Source: Streptomyces sp. NBC_00237 (GTDB lineage Bacteria > Actinomycetota > Actinomycetes > Streptomycetales > Streptomycetaceae). Taken from it: 64,000 bases of DNA. The position numbers and the translations under genes are program-made. The first letter of the stretch is position 1. Each line of letters starts with the position of its first letter. The notes under the pieces were generated by a model, which had not been told where the DNA came from, made no database searches, and was given only the letters and a program-made list of their open reading frames with translations. The stretch lies in the NCBI RefSeq assembly GCF_026342435.1, contig NZ_JAPEMT010000002.1, positions 1,736,001 through 1,800,000 of the forward strand, written 5' to 3'. Of this stretch, positions 33,561-42,462 are shown piece by piece.

Positions 33561-35780
33561 TTACTGCACGACCGGAACCGCAGCTTCACGTGCGGCTTCC
33601 GGCCCTTCTGCGAGAAGGACCCCGAATCCTTCCTCGTTGAGGACCGGCACCTTCAGCTGCATCGCCTTGTCGTACTTCGAACCCGGGCTGTCCCCGACCA
33701 CGACGAAGGAGGTCTTCTTCGAAACGGAACCGGTCACTTTCGCTCCGAGGTTCTGTAGGGACTCTTTCGCGCCATCCCGGGTGTGGTTCTCCAGCGTTCC
33801 GGTGACGACGACGGTCAGCCCCTCCAGCGGACGCGGCCCCTGCTCCTCGTCCGCCCCCTCCTCCTCCATCCGGACCCCGGCGGCCCGCCACTTGCGGAGG
33901 ATCTCCTGGTGCCAGTCGACCGCGAACCACTCCTTGAGCGAGGCGGCGATGATCCCGCCGACCCCGTCGACCCCCGCCAGCTCTTCCTCGGTGGCCTGCT
34001 CGATCTTCTCGATCGACCGGAACTCGCGGGCCAGCGCCTCGGCGGCGACGGGGCCCACGTGCCGGACGGAGAGCCCGGTGAGGATGCGGGCGAGCGGCAT
34101 CTCCTTCGCGGCCTTGATGTTCTCCAGCATGGCGAGGGCATTCTTGCGGGGTTCGCCCTCCTTGTTGGTGAAGGGGGTGGCGGTCTTGTCCTCGCCGGTC
34201 TTCGGGTCCTTCTTGGGCAGGCCGGAGTCGGCGTCCAGGACGTACGCCTTGATGGGCAGCAGCTGTTCGATGGTGAGGTCGAAGAGGTCGCCCTCGTCGA
34301 GCAGCGGCGGCTCGCTCGGTTCCAGGGGCTTGGTCAGCGCTCCCGCGGCGACCAGGCCGAAGTTCTCGATGTCGAGGCTCTTGCGGCCGGCGAGGTAGAA
34401 GAGGCGCTCGCGCAACTGGGCGGGGCAGGTCTGCGCGTTGGGACAGCGCAGGTCGATGTCGCCCTCCTTCATCGGGCGCAGCGCCGTCCCGCACTCGGGG
34501 CACTCGGCGGGCATCACGAACTCGCGCTCGGTGCCGTCCCGCAGGTCGGCCACCGGGCCGAGGATCTCCGGGATCACGTCGCCCGCCTTGCGCAGCACGA
34601 CGGTGTCGCCGATCAGGACGCCCTTCTTCTTCACGACCTCCTGGTTGTGGAGCGTCGCGAACTCGACCTCCGAACCGGCCACCGTCACCGGCTCGACCTG
34701 GGCGTACGGAGTGACGCGGCCGGTGCGGCCGACGCCGACCCGGATGTTGATCAGCTTGGAGTTGACCTCCTCCGGCGGGAACTTCCAGGCGATCGCCCAG
34801 CGCGGGGCGCGCGAGGTGGAGCCGAGGCGTCCCTGGAGCGGGATCTCGTCGAGCTTGATCACGACGCCGTCGATCTCGTGCTCGGCGACGGAGTGCCGGT
34901 TCTTGCCGATGTGGGCGATGAACTCCCGTACGCCGTCGAGATCGTCGACCACCCGGTTCGCCTGCGCGGTGGGCAGACCCCACTCCCCCAGCAGTTCGTA
35001 CGCCTCGGAGAGACGGGCGATGTCGAGGCCCTCGCGGGCGCCGATGCCGTGCACGACCATTCGCAGCGGTCGGCTCGCGCTGACCCTGGGGTCCTTCTGG
35101 CGCAGCGAACCGGCCGCCGCGTTGCGCGGGTTGGCGAAGGGCTTCTCCTTGACCGCTTTGCCCTCGGCCTTCGCCACGCGCTCGGCTTCCGCCAGCCGGG
35201 CGTTCAGCTCGCCGAACTCCTCCATCGGGATGTAGACCTCGCCCCGGATCTCGACCAGATCCGGAACGCGGTCGCCCTTCAGGGTCTGCGGGATCTGCGC
35301 GATCGTCCGCACGTTGGGCGTGATGTCCTCGCCCGTACGCCCGTCGCCCCGGGTCGCGGCGCGGGTCAGCCTGCCCTTCTCGTACGTCAGGTTGACGGCG
35401 AGGCCGTCGACCTTGAGCTCGCACAGCAGGTGGTACTCGATGCCGCTGAGCTCACCCGCGAGGCGCTCGGCCCAGGCGGCGAGCTCCTCGTCGTCGAAGG
35501 CGTTGTCGAGGGAGAGCATCCGCTCGCGGTGCTGGACGGAGGTGAACTCCGTCTCGTACGCCCCGGCGACCTTCTGGGTCGGCGAGTCGGGCGTGCGCAG
35601 CTCGGAGTACTCCTCCTCCAGCGCCTGGAGGGAGCGGAGCTGCTTGTCGAACTCGGCGTCGCTGACGACCGGTTGGTCGTTGACGTAGTACCGGAAGCGG
35701 TGCTCCTCGATCTGCTCAGCGAGCCGCGCGTGCTTCTCCCGTGCCTCTGCGGGTACCGCTGCGTGCTGTTCGCCAGCCAC
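33561..35780 (-). CDS. ligA: NAD-dependent DNA ligase
   Basis: LigA seals nicks during replication and repair using NAD+. The 739-aa protein has the Ia domain, the adenylation motif CELKVDGLAV (lysine of KxDG), the OB fold, a four-cysteine zinc finger (CPECG...CPNAQTCPAQ), the HhH domain (LAGVDGVGGIIAASL) and a C-terminal BRCT domain (LTVVVTGTLENHTRD). Start: the ribosome site GGGAGG directly touches an ATG at 35789, so the GTG at 35780, 9 bases away, is more likely. It follows the MetE-like gene by 40 bases in an apparent operon. Confidence 0.96.
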   Translation of the reverse strand: MAGEQHAAVPAEAREKHARLAEQIEEHRFRYYVNDQPVVSDAEFDKQLRSLQALEEEYSELRTPDSPTQKVAGAYETEFTSVQHRERMLSLDNAFDDEELAAWAERLAGELSGIEYHLLCELKVDGLAVNLTYEKGRLTRAATRGDGRTGEDITPNVRTIAQIPQTLKGDRVPDLVEIRGEVYIPMEEFGELNARLAEAERVAKAEGKAVKEKPFANPRNAAAGSLRQKDPRVSASRPLRMVVHGIGAREGLDIARLSEAYELLGEWGLPTAQANRVVDDLDGVREFIAHIGKNRHSVAEHEIDGVVIKLDEIPLQGRLGSTSRAPRWAIAWKFPPEEVNSKLINIRVGVGRTGRVTPYAQVEPVTVAGSEVEFATLHNQEVVKKKGVLIGDTVVLRKAGDVIPEILGPVADLRDGTEREFVMPAECPECGTALRPMKEGDIDLRCPNAQTCPAQLRERLFYLAGRKSLDIENFGLVAAGALTKPLEPSEPPLLDEGDLFDLTIEQLLPIKAYVLDADSGLPKKDPKTGEDKTATPFTNKEGEPRKNALAMLENIKAAKEMPLARILTGLSVRHVGPVAAEALAREFRSIEKIEQATEEELAGVDGVGGIIAASLKEWFAVDWHQEILRKWRAAGVRMEEEGADEEQGPRPLEGLTVVVTGTLENHTRDGAKESLQNLGAKVTGSVSKKTSFVVVGDSPGSKYDKAMQLKVPVLNEEGFGVLLAEGPEAAREAAVPVVQ

Positions 35781-35820
35781 CGTCTTCATCCTCCCGTTGG
35801 CCCCGTGAGGGGACTACTCG

Positions 35821-36828
35821 TCACTCTGGGTTGTCCGCGAGCGACCGTGCCGCCCGGCCGCTGTGGGCGAGCGCCGCACGGGCGTACGCCGGGGAAGCCC
35901 CGGCCAGCCCGCACGTCGGAGTGACCACCACGGACTCGTACAGAAGTCCGGGATTCAGCCCCAGCCTGCGCCACAACTGCCTGACACCCATGACGCTACC
36001 GCCCGGGTCTGACAATGGTCCTTCCACGCTCGCCACGACGCCCGCGAAGAGTTTGGTGCCGCCCTCGACCGCCTCGCCGATCGCGTCGTCGTCACGCTCG
36101 GTGAGCAGTGTGAAGTCGAAGGAGATCCCGTCCACGCCCGCCCTGCGCAGCAGCGCGAACGGGACGTCGGGGGCGCAGGAGTGCACGACGGTCGGCCCGT
36201 CGTGGACGGCGAGCACGTCGCGCAGGGCGCCCTCCACGACCTGCCGGTCGGGGGCCCGGTAGGTGCGGTAGCCGCTGGCGGACCTGACCTGCCCGCGCAG
36301 TACGGCGATGAGCGAGGGCTCGTCGAGCTGGAGGACGATCTGCCCCCCGGGGATGCGCCGCCGGACCTCCGCGAGGTGCCCGCGCAGCCCTTCGGCGAGC
36401 GAGGAGGCCAGGTCGCGGCAGGCGCCGGGGTCGCCGAGCGATGCCTCGCCGCCGCGCAGTTCGAGGGCTGCGGCGAGCGTCCACGGCCCCACCGCCTGCA
36501 CCTTGACCGGCCCCTGGTACCCCTGGGTGAACTCCTCCAGGGCGTCCAGGTCCTCGCCCAGCCAGGAGCGGGCCCGCCGGGTGTCGCGGCCCGGCCGGTC
36601 GCTGAAGCGCCACCCGCTGGGCTCCAGGTGGACGTACATCTCGGCGAGCATTCCGGCCGTGCGGCCGATCATGTCCGCGCCGGGCCCGCGCGCGGGCAGC
36701 TCGGCGAGGTACGGGAAGTCCTCGAAGCTTCCGGTGACGGTCCTGGCGGTCTCCCGGGCGTCGCCGCCGGGCATGGAGCCGACGCCCGTGGCGGGCCCCC
36801 ACCACTTCTGTGCAGCCTGGTCGCTCAT
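35821..36828 (-). CDS. MetE C-terminal-like (cobalamin-independent methionine synthase family) protein
   Basis: This 335-aa protein matches only the catalytic C-terminal barrel of MetE; full MetE is about 760 aa. It begins with GVGSMPGGD, has QLDEPSL, the zinc ligands His-x-Cys in VVHSCAP and the later Cys in TPTCGL, so a metal-thiolate methyltransferase is likely. Such short forms in actinobacteria lack the N-terminal folate domain and their methyl donor is unsettled. The ATG shares ATGA with the SDR stop upstream, indicating coupling. Confidence 0.85.
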   Translation of the reverse strand: MSDQAAQKWWGPATGVGSMPGGDARETARTVTGSFEDFPYLAELPARGPGADMIGRTAGMLAEMYVHLEPSGWRFSDRPGRDTRRARSWLGEDLDALEEFTQGYQGPVKVQAVGPWTLAAALELRGGEASLGDPGACRDLASSLAEGLRGHLAEVRRRIPGGQIVLQLDEPSLIAVLRGQVRSASGYRTYRAPDRQVVEGALRDVLAVHDGPTVVHSCAPDVPFALLRRAGVDGISFDFTLLTERDDDAIGEAVEGGTKLFAGVVASVEGPLSDPGGSVMGVRQLWRRLGLNPGLLYESVVVTPTCGLAGASPAYARAALAHSGRAARSLADNPE

Positions 36829-37514
36829 CGTCCGGGCCGCACCGTCAGGTCGTTGACCTCGGCGTCGCGCGGCAGGTCGAGCGCCATCAGGATCGTGGTG
36901 GCCACGGACTCCGGGGCGATGAACTTCGACGGGTCGTACGCCGTGCCCTCCTGCGAGTGCACCTTCTCCTGCATGGGGCTCGCGGTGCGCCCGGGGTAGA
37001 CCGAGGTGACCCGCACCCCGTTGGCGTGCTCCTCGTGCCGCAGGGAGTCCGCCAGGGCCTTCAGACCGTGCTTGCTGGCCGCGTACGCGCCCCACTCGGC
37101 GTGCGCGTTCAGCCCGGCGCCGGAGTTCACGAAGATCACGTGCCCCTTGTCGAGCCGCAGTTGCGGCAGGAAGAGCCGGGTGAGCTCGGCGGGGGCGATC
37201 AGGTTGGTGTTGAGCTGGCTGTGCCAGGCGCGCACGCCCAGGTCGCCGACCGCACCGAGGTCGACGACACCGGCGATGTGCAGCAGCGAGTCCACCCGCT
37301 CGGGCATCGCCTGGTGCGAGAACGCCCAGGACAGCCGGTCGGGGTTGGACAGGTCGCCGACGAGGGTGCGCGCGCCGGGGAGCTGGGCGGCCAGTTGCTT
37401 GGCGCGGCCCGCGTCGCGTGCCATGAGGACGACGTCGTCGCCGCGCTCGTGCAGACGGCGGGCGACGGCGGCGCCGATGCCCGACCCCGCCCCGGTGATC
37501 ACATGAGTAGCCAT
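36825..37514 (-). CDS. SDR-family oxidoreductase
   Basis: This 229-aa classical short-chain dehydrogenase has TGAGSGIG (cofactor loop, residues 6-13), the catalytic Ser in NSGAG and YAASK (Tyr-x-x-x-Lys). The Arg at MARDAGR suggests NADPH preference. ATG 37514 (MATHVITG) is the usual family start; another ATG lies 9 bases upstream. It is between the LOG-type gene (28-base gap) and the MetE-like gene (4-base overlap), so these form an operon with ligA. The substrate is unknown. Confidence 0.9.
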   Translation of the reverse strand: MATHVITGAGSGIGAAVARRLHERGDDVVLMARDAGRAKQLAAQLPGARTLVGDLSNPDRLSWAFSHQAMPERVDSLLHIAGVVDLGAVGDLGVRAWHSQLNTNLIAPAELTRLFLPQLRLDKGHVIFVNSGAGLNAHAEWGAYAASKHGLKALADSLRHEEHANGVRVTSVYPGRTASPMQEKVHSQEGTAYDPSKFIAPESVATTILMALDLPRDAEVNDLTVRPGR

Positions 37515-37542
37515 GCGCCCCATGCTCGCACCCTTGCGGGGG

Positions 37543-38082
37543 CTACTGGACCCCGGCGGACTCCTCCAGGTAGGCGAGCGCCGCCACCCCGTCGTCGGCG
37601 AAGAAGACCAGGTCAGTGAGGGGCACCGGCAGGAAGCCCTCTTCGTCCATGCGCTGGAACTGCTGCTTGAGCCCGTCGTAGAAACCCTCTGTGTTGAGCA
37701 GCACCACCGGCTTGTCCGTCAATCCGTGCTTCTTCAGCTCCAGGATCTCGGTCGCCTCGTCGAGCGTTCCGGTGCCGCCCACCATGATCACGATCGCGTC
37801 GGACTTGCCGAGGAGCAGGGCCTTGCGCTCGGCGAGGTCCTTGGCGACGACCATCTCGTCGGCCTGCGGGCGGGCCTTCGCCTGGAGAAACTCGACGGAC
37901 ACCCCGACGAGCCTGCCGCCCGCCCGCTCGACCCCGTCGGCGACGACCTTCATCAGACCGACGTCGGAACCGCCCCAGACCAGGGTGTGGCCGCCCTTGC
38001 CGAGGAGTTCGGCGAACTCCCGGGCGGGGCGGGTGTAGCGCTCGTCGAGGTCGGCCGCGGAGAGGAAGACACAGATGTTCAT
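37543..38082 (-). CDS. LOG-family nucleotide 5'-monophosphate phosphoribohydrolase
   Basis: This 179-aa protein of the TIGR00730/LONELY GUY family removes ribose 5-phosphate from purine nucleotides, including cytokinin riboside monophosphates in known members. The motif VGGTGTLDEATE is the family's PGGxGTxxE active site, with Val in place of Pro. WGGSDVGLM and the later LLNTEGFYDGL also fit. ATG 38082 follows GGGGGTC. It is the first gene of the apparent SDR-MetE-ligA run. The true in vivo substrate is not known. Confidence 0.87.
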   Translation of the reverse strand: MNICVFLSAADLDERYTRPAREFAELLGKGGHTLVWGGSDVGLMKVVADGVERAGGRLVGVSVEFLQAKARPQADEMVVAKDLAERKALLLGKSDAIVIMVGGTGTLDEATEILELKKHGLTDKPVVLLNTEGFYDGLKQQFQRMDEEGFLPVPLTDLVFFADDGVAALAYLEESAGVQ

Positions 38083-38204
38083 GACCCCCAACCTAACGCC
38101 GGGCCCGACGGCGCCGACGGGGGCGTGGGACCGCACGAAAAACTCCGCGAAGAACTTCTCGCCCCGAGCGATGAGTTCCGCGCGCGCCCGCAGTCCAAGT
38201 CGGT

Positions 38205-38984
38205 ATGAGCAAAGTGATTTCGCGTGACGGCACCCCTCTCGCGTACGAGCGCAAGGGCGAGGGCGCGCCGCTGATCCTGGTGGGCGGCGCCTTCAGCACG
38301 GGTACGGCGGAGGACCCCCTCGCGAACCTGCTCGCCCCGGGCTTCAGCGTCGTCACGTACGACCGCAGGGGCCGGGGCGGCAGCGGCGACACCGTCCCCT
38401 ACGCGGTGGCGCGCGAGGTGGAGGACCTGGCGGCGCTGATCGAGGAGGTCGGCGGCAGCGCCTGCCTGTACGGGATGTCCTCGGGCGGCGCTCTGGTTCT
38501 GCGCGCTGCGGCGGCCGGACTGAGCGTGCCGCGCATCGCCGTGTACGAGCCGCCGTTCACGGTCCTGGCGGACACCCGCGCCGAGAAGGCCGCGTACACG
38601 GAGCGTCTGAAGACACTCCTGGACGAGGAGCGCAGGGGCGAGGCGGTGGAGCTGTTCCTGTCCGTCGTCGGGATGCCGAGGGAGTTCGTCGCGCAGATGA
38701 AGCGCGCACCGGTGTGGCGCTCCTTCGAGTCCCTCGCGCCGACACTGGCGTACGACGACGCCGTGATGGGTGACGGAACGGTGCCGGTGGAGCGTCTGAG
38801 CGCCCTGACGCAACCGGTGCTGGTGGTGTCGGGGGACGCCAGCCCCGGCGTCATGCGGGACGCGGCCCGCCGGACCACGGAGGCGGTGCCCGACGGCCGC
38901 CACGTCTCGCTGCCTCGGCAGACGCACGACGTCGACCCCAGGAAACTCGCACCTGTGCTGGAGGAGTTCTTCACCGCCGCCTGA
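38205..38984 (+). CDS. alpha/beta hydrolase
   Basis: This 259-aa hydrolase shows the oxyanion-region VGGAFSTG, the strand YDRRGRGGSGD, the nucleophile elbow GMSSGG (Ser), the acid in VVSGDAS and the catalytic His in QTHDVDP. The substrate is unknown. ATG 38205 lacks a clear ribosome site. The gene is divergent from the LOG-type gene (122-base gap) and converges on mnmA across a strong hairpin. Confidence 0.87.
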   Translation: MSKVISRDGTPLAYERKGEGAPLILVGGAFSTGTAEDPLANLLAPGFSVVTYDRRGRGGSGDTVPYAVAREVEDLAALIEEVGGSACLYGMSSGGALVLRAAAAGLSVPRIAVYEPPFTVLADTRAEKAAYTERLKTLLDEERRGEAVELFLSVVGMPREFVAQMKRAPVWRSFESLAPTLAYDDAVMGDGTVPVERLSALTQPVLVVSGDASPGVMRDAARRTTEAVPDGRHVSLPRQTHDVDPRKLAPVLEEFFTAA

Positions 38985-38986
38985 CG

Positions 38987-39019
38987 GGTGCGCGCTCCCA
39001 CGGGGGTGGGGCGCGCACC
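38987..39019. terminator. bidirectional terminator between hydrolase and mnmA
   Basis: GGTGCGCGCTCCCAC pairs with GTGGGGCGCGCACC over 14 bp with one bulge and a 4-base loop. It lies 3 bases after the hydrolase stop and 16 bases from the mnmA stop, serving both convergent genes. Confidence 0.85.
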
Positions 39020-39035
39020 TCTGCGGGCGGTGAGG

Positions 39036-40175
39036 TCAGACGGACGCTTCGGTGCGCCGCGACGTCGTCGCGATGGTCGCCGAGCCGACCACGCGCGTGC
39101 CGTCGTACAGCACGATCGCCTGGCCGGGTGCGACGCCGCGCACCGGTTCGGTGAAGGTGACGTGCAGCTCGCCTTCGACGACCTCGGCGTGCACCTCGGT
39201 CTCACCGCCGTGGGCGCGCAGCTGGGCGGTGTACGTGCCGGGGGCCGCCGGGTTCGAGCCGCACCAGCGGGGGCGGATGGCGGTCAGGGCGGTGACGTCG
39301 AGGGCTTCCGCAGGGCCGACGGTCACGGTGTTGTTGACCGGGGAGATGTCCAGGACGTAGCGCGGCTTGCCGTCGGGGGCGGGGTGGCCGATGCGCAGGC
39401 CCTTGCGCTGGCCGATGGTGAAGCCGAAGGCGCCGTCGTGGGTGCCCAGCTTCGTACCTGACTCGTCGAGGATGTCGCCCTCGGCCTTGCCGCCGAGGCG
39501 GTTGGCGAGGAAGCCCTGGGTGTCGCCGTCGGCGATGAAGCAGATGTCGTGGCTGTCGGGCTTCTTCGCGACGGCCAGGTCGCGGCGCTCGGCCTCGGCG
39601 CGGATCTCTTCCTTGGTGGTGAGGGTGTCGCCGAGCGGGAACATCGCGTGCGCGAGCTGCTTCTCGTCGAGGACTCCGAGGACGTACGACTGGTCCTTGG
39701 CCATGTCGGAGGCGCGGTGCAGCTCGCGGGTGCCGTCCTCGCCCCGGACGACGGTGGCGTAGTGGCCGGTGCACACGGCGTCGAAGCCCAGCGCGAGGGC
39801 CTTGTCGAGGAGGGCCGCGAACTTGATCTTCTCGTTGCAGCGCAGGCAGGGATTGGGCGTGCGCCCGGCCTCGTACTCGGCGACGAAGTCCTCGACGACG
39901 TCCTCGCGGAAGCGCTCGGCGAGGTCCCACACGTAGAACGGGATGCCGATGACGTCGGCGGCCCTGCGGGCGTCCCGGGAGTCCTCGATGGTGCAACAGC
40001 CGCGCGCGCCGGTCCTGAAGGACTGCGGGTTGGCGGAGAGCGCGAGGTGGACTCCGGTCACGTCGTGTCCGGCCTCGACGGCTCGGGCGGCGGCGACGGC
40101 GGAGTCGACGCCGCCGGACATGGCGGCGAGGACGCGGAGGGGGCGCGGGGCTGCGGGGCGCGGGGTATCGGTCAT
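39036..40175 (-). CDS. mnmA: tRNA-specific 2-thiouridylase
   Basis: MnmA (TrmU) adds sulfur to the wobble uridine of Lys, Glu and Gln tRNAs using ATP and a persulfide relayed from a cysteine desulfurase. The 379-aa protein has the PP-loop SGGVDS (about 20-25), catalytic cysteines in NPCLRCN and DICFIA, the MAKDQSYVLG motif and a C-terminal beta-barrel. ATG 40175. A cysteine desulfurase gene lies 2.3 kb away on the same strand, a plausible sulfur donor. It is divergent from the amidase. Confidence 0.96.
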   Translation of the reverse strand: MTDTPRPAAPRPLRVLAAMSGGVDSAVAAARAVEAGHDVTGVHLALSANPQSFRTGARGCCTIEDSRDARRAADVIGIPFYVWDLAERFREDVVEDFVAEYEAGRTPNPCLRCNEKIKFAALLDKALALGFDAVCTGHYATVVRGEDGTRELHRASDMAKDQSYVLGVLDEKQLAHAMFPLGDTLTTKEEIRAEAERRDLAVAKKPDSHDICFIADGDTQGFLANRLGGKAEGDILDESGTKLGTHDGAFGFTIGQRKGLRIGHPAPDGKPRYVLDISPVNNTVTVGPAEALDVTALTAIRPRWCGSNPAAPGTYTAQLRAHGGETEVHAEVVEGELHVTFTEPVRGVAPGQAIVLYDGTRVVGSATIATTSRRTEASV

Positions 40176-40193
40176 AGCTGTTCCAGAGTAGTC

Positions 40194-40220
40194 GGAACCA
40201 TCCCGGGACTCCCAAGCGTT
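40194..40220 (+). promoter_or_regulatory. candidate ECF sigma promoter for the amidase
   Basis: GGAAC (40194-40198) and CGTT (40217-40220) with an 18-base spacer resemble Streptomyces ECF promoters (SigE or SigR type, GGAAY...GTT). The predicted start near 40228 leaves a 34-base leader for the envelope amidase. Spacing is slightly long for SigE. Confidence 0.4.
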
Positions 40221-40261
40221 AGGAGTGCAGGAACGGTGCCGAGGGGGGACAGGGGGTCGTG

Positions 40262-40960
40262 ATGGCCGGGAAATCCAAGAAGGCCAGGCCGAAGCCGTCG
40301 GCGAAGAAGCCGAGCAGACGCGGCTTCCTGATCGGTACGGGGCTGGTGGTGACCGGCGCCGCCGTGGTGTGGGGCGACGAGGCGTCCCGGCTGTGGTGGA
40401 AGATGCCGGGCGTGGACAAGCAGCGCACGGACGGTGTGGTGGACCAGCCGGGCGCGCAGTGGGTGGCGGCGTCGGCGGGCAATCTGCGGACGGCCGACCG
40501 GCCCGCCGACTACTCGATCGACCGGATCGTGATCCACACCACGGAGGGCAGTTACGACACGGCGATACGGGTCTTCCGCGACCCGCTGCACGCGGCCGCC
40601 GCGCACTACGTGGTCCGGGCCAGGGACGGGAAGATCACGCAGATGGCCCGGGAGCTGGACGTGGCGTACCACGCGGGCAACCGGGGCTTCAACGAGCGCA
40701 GCATCGGCATCGAGCACGAGGCGTTCGCCCACCGGAAGGGGACCCTGACGGAGGTCATGTACCGGTCGTCCGCCCGGCTGGCCGCCGGGATCTGTGCCCG
40801 GTACGGCATACCGGTCGACCGCGAGCACATCGTGGGCCACGTCGAGATCCCGGGCACGGACCACACGGACCCGGGCCCGTACTGGGACTGGGACCACTAC
40901 CTGAAGCTGGTCCGGGAGGAGGCGAAGCGCCCCAGGCCCACCCCCGTGCGGAGCACCTAA
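40262..40960 (+). CDS. secreted N-acetylmuramoyl-L-alanine amidase (amidase_2/PGRP fold)
   Basis: This 232-aa exported enzyme cleaves the bond between MurNAc and the stem peptide of peptidoglycan. It has a Tat-like signal (SRRGFLIGTGLVVTGAAVVW, about 18-37) and the amidase_2 zinc site: His in IVIHTTEG, the NERSIGIEHE strand, and the second zinc His with Asp in IPGTDHTDPG. ATG 40262 (a GTG 3 bases before is also possible) follows a G-rich ribosome site. Its stop overlaps that of the P450 gene tail to tail. Confidence 0.9.
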   Translation: MAGKSKKARPKPSAKKPSRRGFLIGTGLVVTGAAVVWGDEASRLWWKMPGVDKQRTDGVVDQPGAQWVAASAGNLRTADRPADYSIDRIVIHTTEGSYDTAIRVFRDPLHAAAAHYVVRARDGKITQMARELDVAYHAGNRGFNERSIGIEHEAFAHRKGTLTEVMYRSSARLAAGICARYGIPVDREHIVGHVEIPGTDHTDPGPYWDWDHYLKLVREEAKRPRPTPVRST

Positions 40961-42255
40961 CGCAAATGCACCGGGAGCGAGTCCACTCCGTACACGATCG
41001 AGAGCTTGCGGAAGTCGAGGTCCTCGGGCTGCACCGCCAGCTTCATCTCCGGGAAGCGCCGCACGAGTGCCGGGTAGGCCGCCCGCAGCTCCATCCGTGC
41101 GAGTTCCGCGCCGATGCAGCGGTGGATGCCGTATCCGAAGGCGAGGTGTCCCGACGCCTTGCGGTCCGGGTCGAAGCCCCCCTTGTCGGGGGTGTACGAG
41201 GCGTCGCGGTTGCCGCCGGCCAGGGAGCACAGCACCAGGTCGCCCTTGGGGATGTGCACGCCGGCTATCTCGATGTCCGCGCGTGCGAAGCGCGGGAAGG
41301 CGACCTGCACGACGGTGAGGTAGCGCAGCGCCTCCTCGACGAAGGGCGCGGCGGCCGCGTCGTCGTCGCGCAGGCGAGCGAAGGCGTCGGGGTTCTGGAG
41401 GAGGAGCAGGGAGCCGAGGGCGAGCATGCTCGCGGTGGTCTCGAAGCCGCCGGTGAGGACTCCGTCGGCGAGACCGGCCAGCTCCTCGTCGCCGACGGTG
41501 TCGCCGTGGTCCCGGATGATCATGCCGATGAGGCCGTCACCCGGATTCTCCCGCTGCTTCTTGACGACGTCGCGGAAGTACGAGAGCGACTCGGACATCG
41601 CACCGAAGGGCGCGGTGGCCCCGCTGAACAGGTCGAAGCGCTCCATGGCGAGCTGCTGGAAGTCGTGGCGGTCCTCGTAGGGGACGCCGAGCAGTTCGCA
41701 GATGGTGAGGGAGGGTATCGGCAGGGCGAAGTTCGCCACCAGGTCGACCGGTCCGCCTGCCGCGCCCGCGGCCTCCATCGCGTCGAGCTGCTCCTCGATG
41801 AGGGTCTCGATGCGCGGGGTGAGGCGGCGCAGGCGGCGCATGGTGAACTCGGGGGTCAGGATGCGGCGCAGGTGCGTGTGGACCGGCGGGTCCGCGAAGC
41901 CGAGGCCGCCGGGGTTGTGCTCCGCCTCGACACCGGCGTTGCCCGCGAGGTTGGTGAAGTCACTGCTGAAGCCGTCGGTCGAGCCGAGGACCTCCTTGAC
42001 CTCGTCGTACCCGGTCACCACCCAGGCGTCCATGCCGAAGGGCAGGGGCACCTGGTAGATCGGGGACTGGGCCGCCTTGGCGGACAGCTTGGCCACCGGG
42101 TCGAGGCCGTCTCGGCGCATGGGCAGGAGCAGGTTCTCGGGAAGCCGGTTGAGCAGCGATGAGCTGATGCCGTGCTTCTGGATCCTGGCCAGGTACATGC
42201 GCCCGATCCGCGCGGTGATGCGGGAACGGAGGGTCGCCTTCAACGTGAACTCCAT
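40957..42255 (-). CDS. cytochrome P450
   Basis: This 432-aa bacterial monooxygenase has the I-helix GGFETTAS (usually AGxxT), the K-helix ExxR in EEALRYL and the heme loop FGYGIHRCIG with the thiolate Cys at 380. The C-helix region HTHLRRIL is also standard. The substrate is unknown; no ferredoxin gene is adjacent. ATG 42255 has no ribosome site, and a -10 TATAGT lies about 69 bases upstream. The 3' end overlaps the amidase stop by 3 bases. The upstream region is less GC-rich than its surroundings. Confidence 0.93.
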   Translation of the reverse strand: MEFTLKATLRSRITARIGRMYLARIQKHGISSSLLNRLPENLLLPMRRDGLDPVAKLSAKAAQSPIYQVPLPFGMDAWVVTGYDEVKEVLGSTDGFSSDFTNLAGNAGVEAEHNPGGLGFADPPVHTHLRRILTPEFTMRRLRRLTPRIETLIEEQLDAMEAAGAAGGPVDLVANFALPIPSLTICELLGVPYEDRHDFQQLAMERFDLFSGATAPFGAMSESLSYFRDVVKKQRENPGDGLIGMIIRDHGDTVGDEELAGLADGVLTGGFETTASMLALGSLLLLQNPDAFARLRDDDAAAAPFVEEALRYLTVVQVAFPRFARADIEIAGVHIPKGDLVLCSLAGGNRDASYTPDKGGFDPDRKASGHLAFGYGIHRCIGAELARMELRAAYPALVRRFPEMKLAVQPEDLDFRKLSIVYGVDSLPVHLR

Positions 42256-42290
42256 GGGTCGTCGTGCGGCCCGACCGCGCGGCGCGTGAC

Positions 42291-42329
42291 TTCTGCGACT
42301 TCTGAGGGACTTCAGAGGTCTCAACTATA
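42291..42329 (-). promoter_or_regulatory. P450 promoter -10 and repeat cluster
   Basis: TATAGT (42324-42329) is a good -10, with transcription expected near 42318. Directly downstream are GACTTCTG repeats and the inverted CCTCTGAAGT / ACTTCTGAG pair (42291-42320), which could be an operator. Confidence 0.4.
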
Positions 42330-42462
42330 AAGAGCGATTGTGGGCCATCAGGGTTGAGCGTGATGATGGTTACATAAAACAGAGTGACCCTCCGCTTCCT
42401 GTCCTGATACTTACTCGCAGGTCAGGAAGGGTGAGGGGGCAGCGCGCGGCCCCTGGGCGGGG

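Noticed and set aside
30967..34398. 1143-codon plus-strand open frame
   Set aside because: It runs across rmdB, an intergenic gap and ligA on the other strand; low-complexity composition with no domain.
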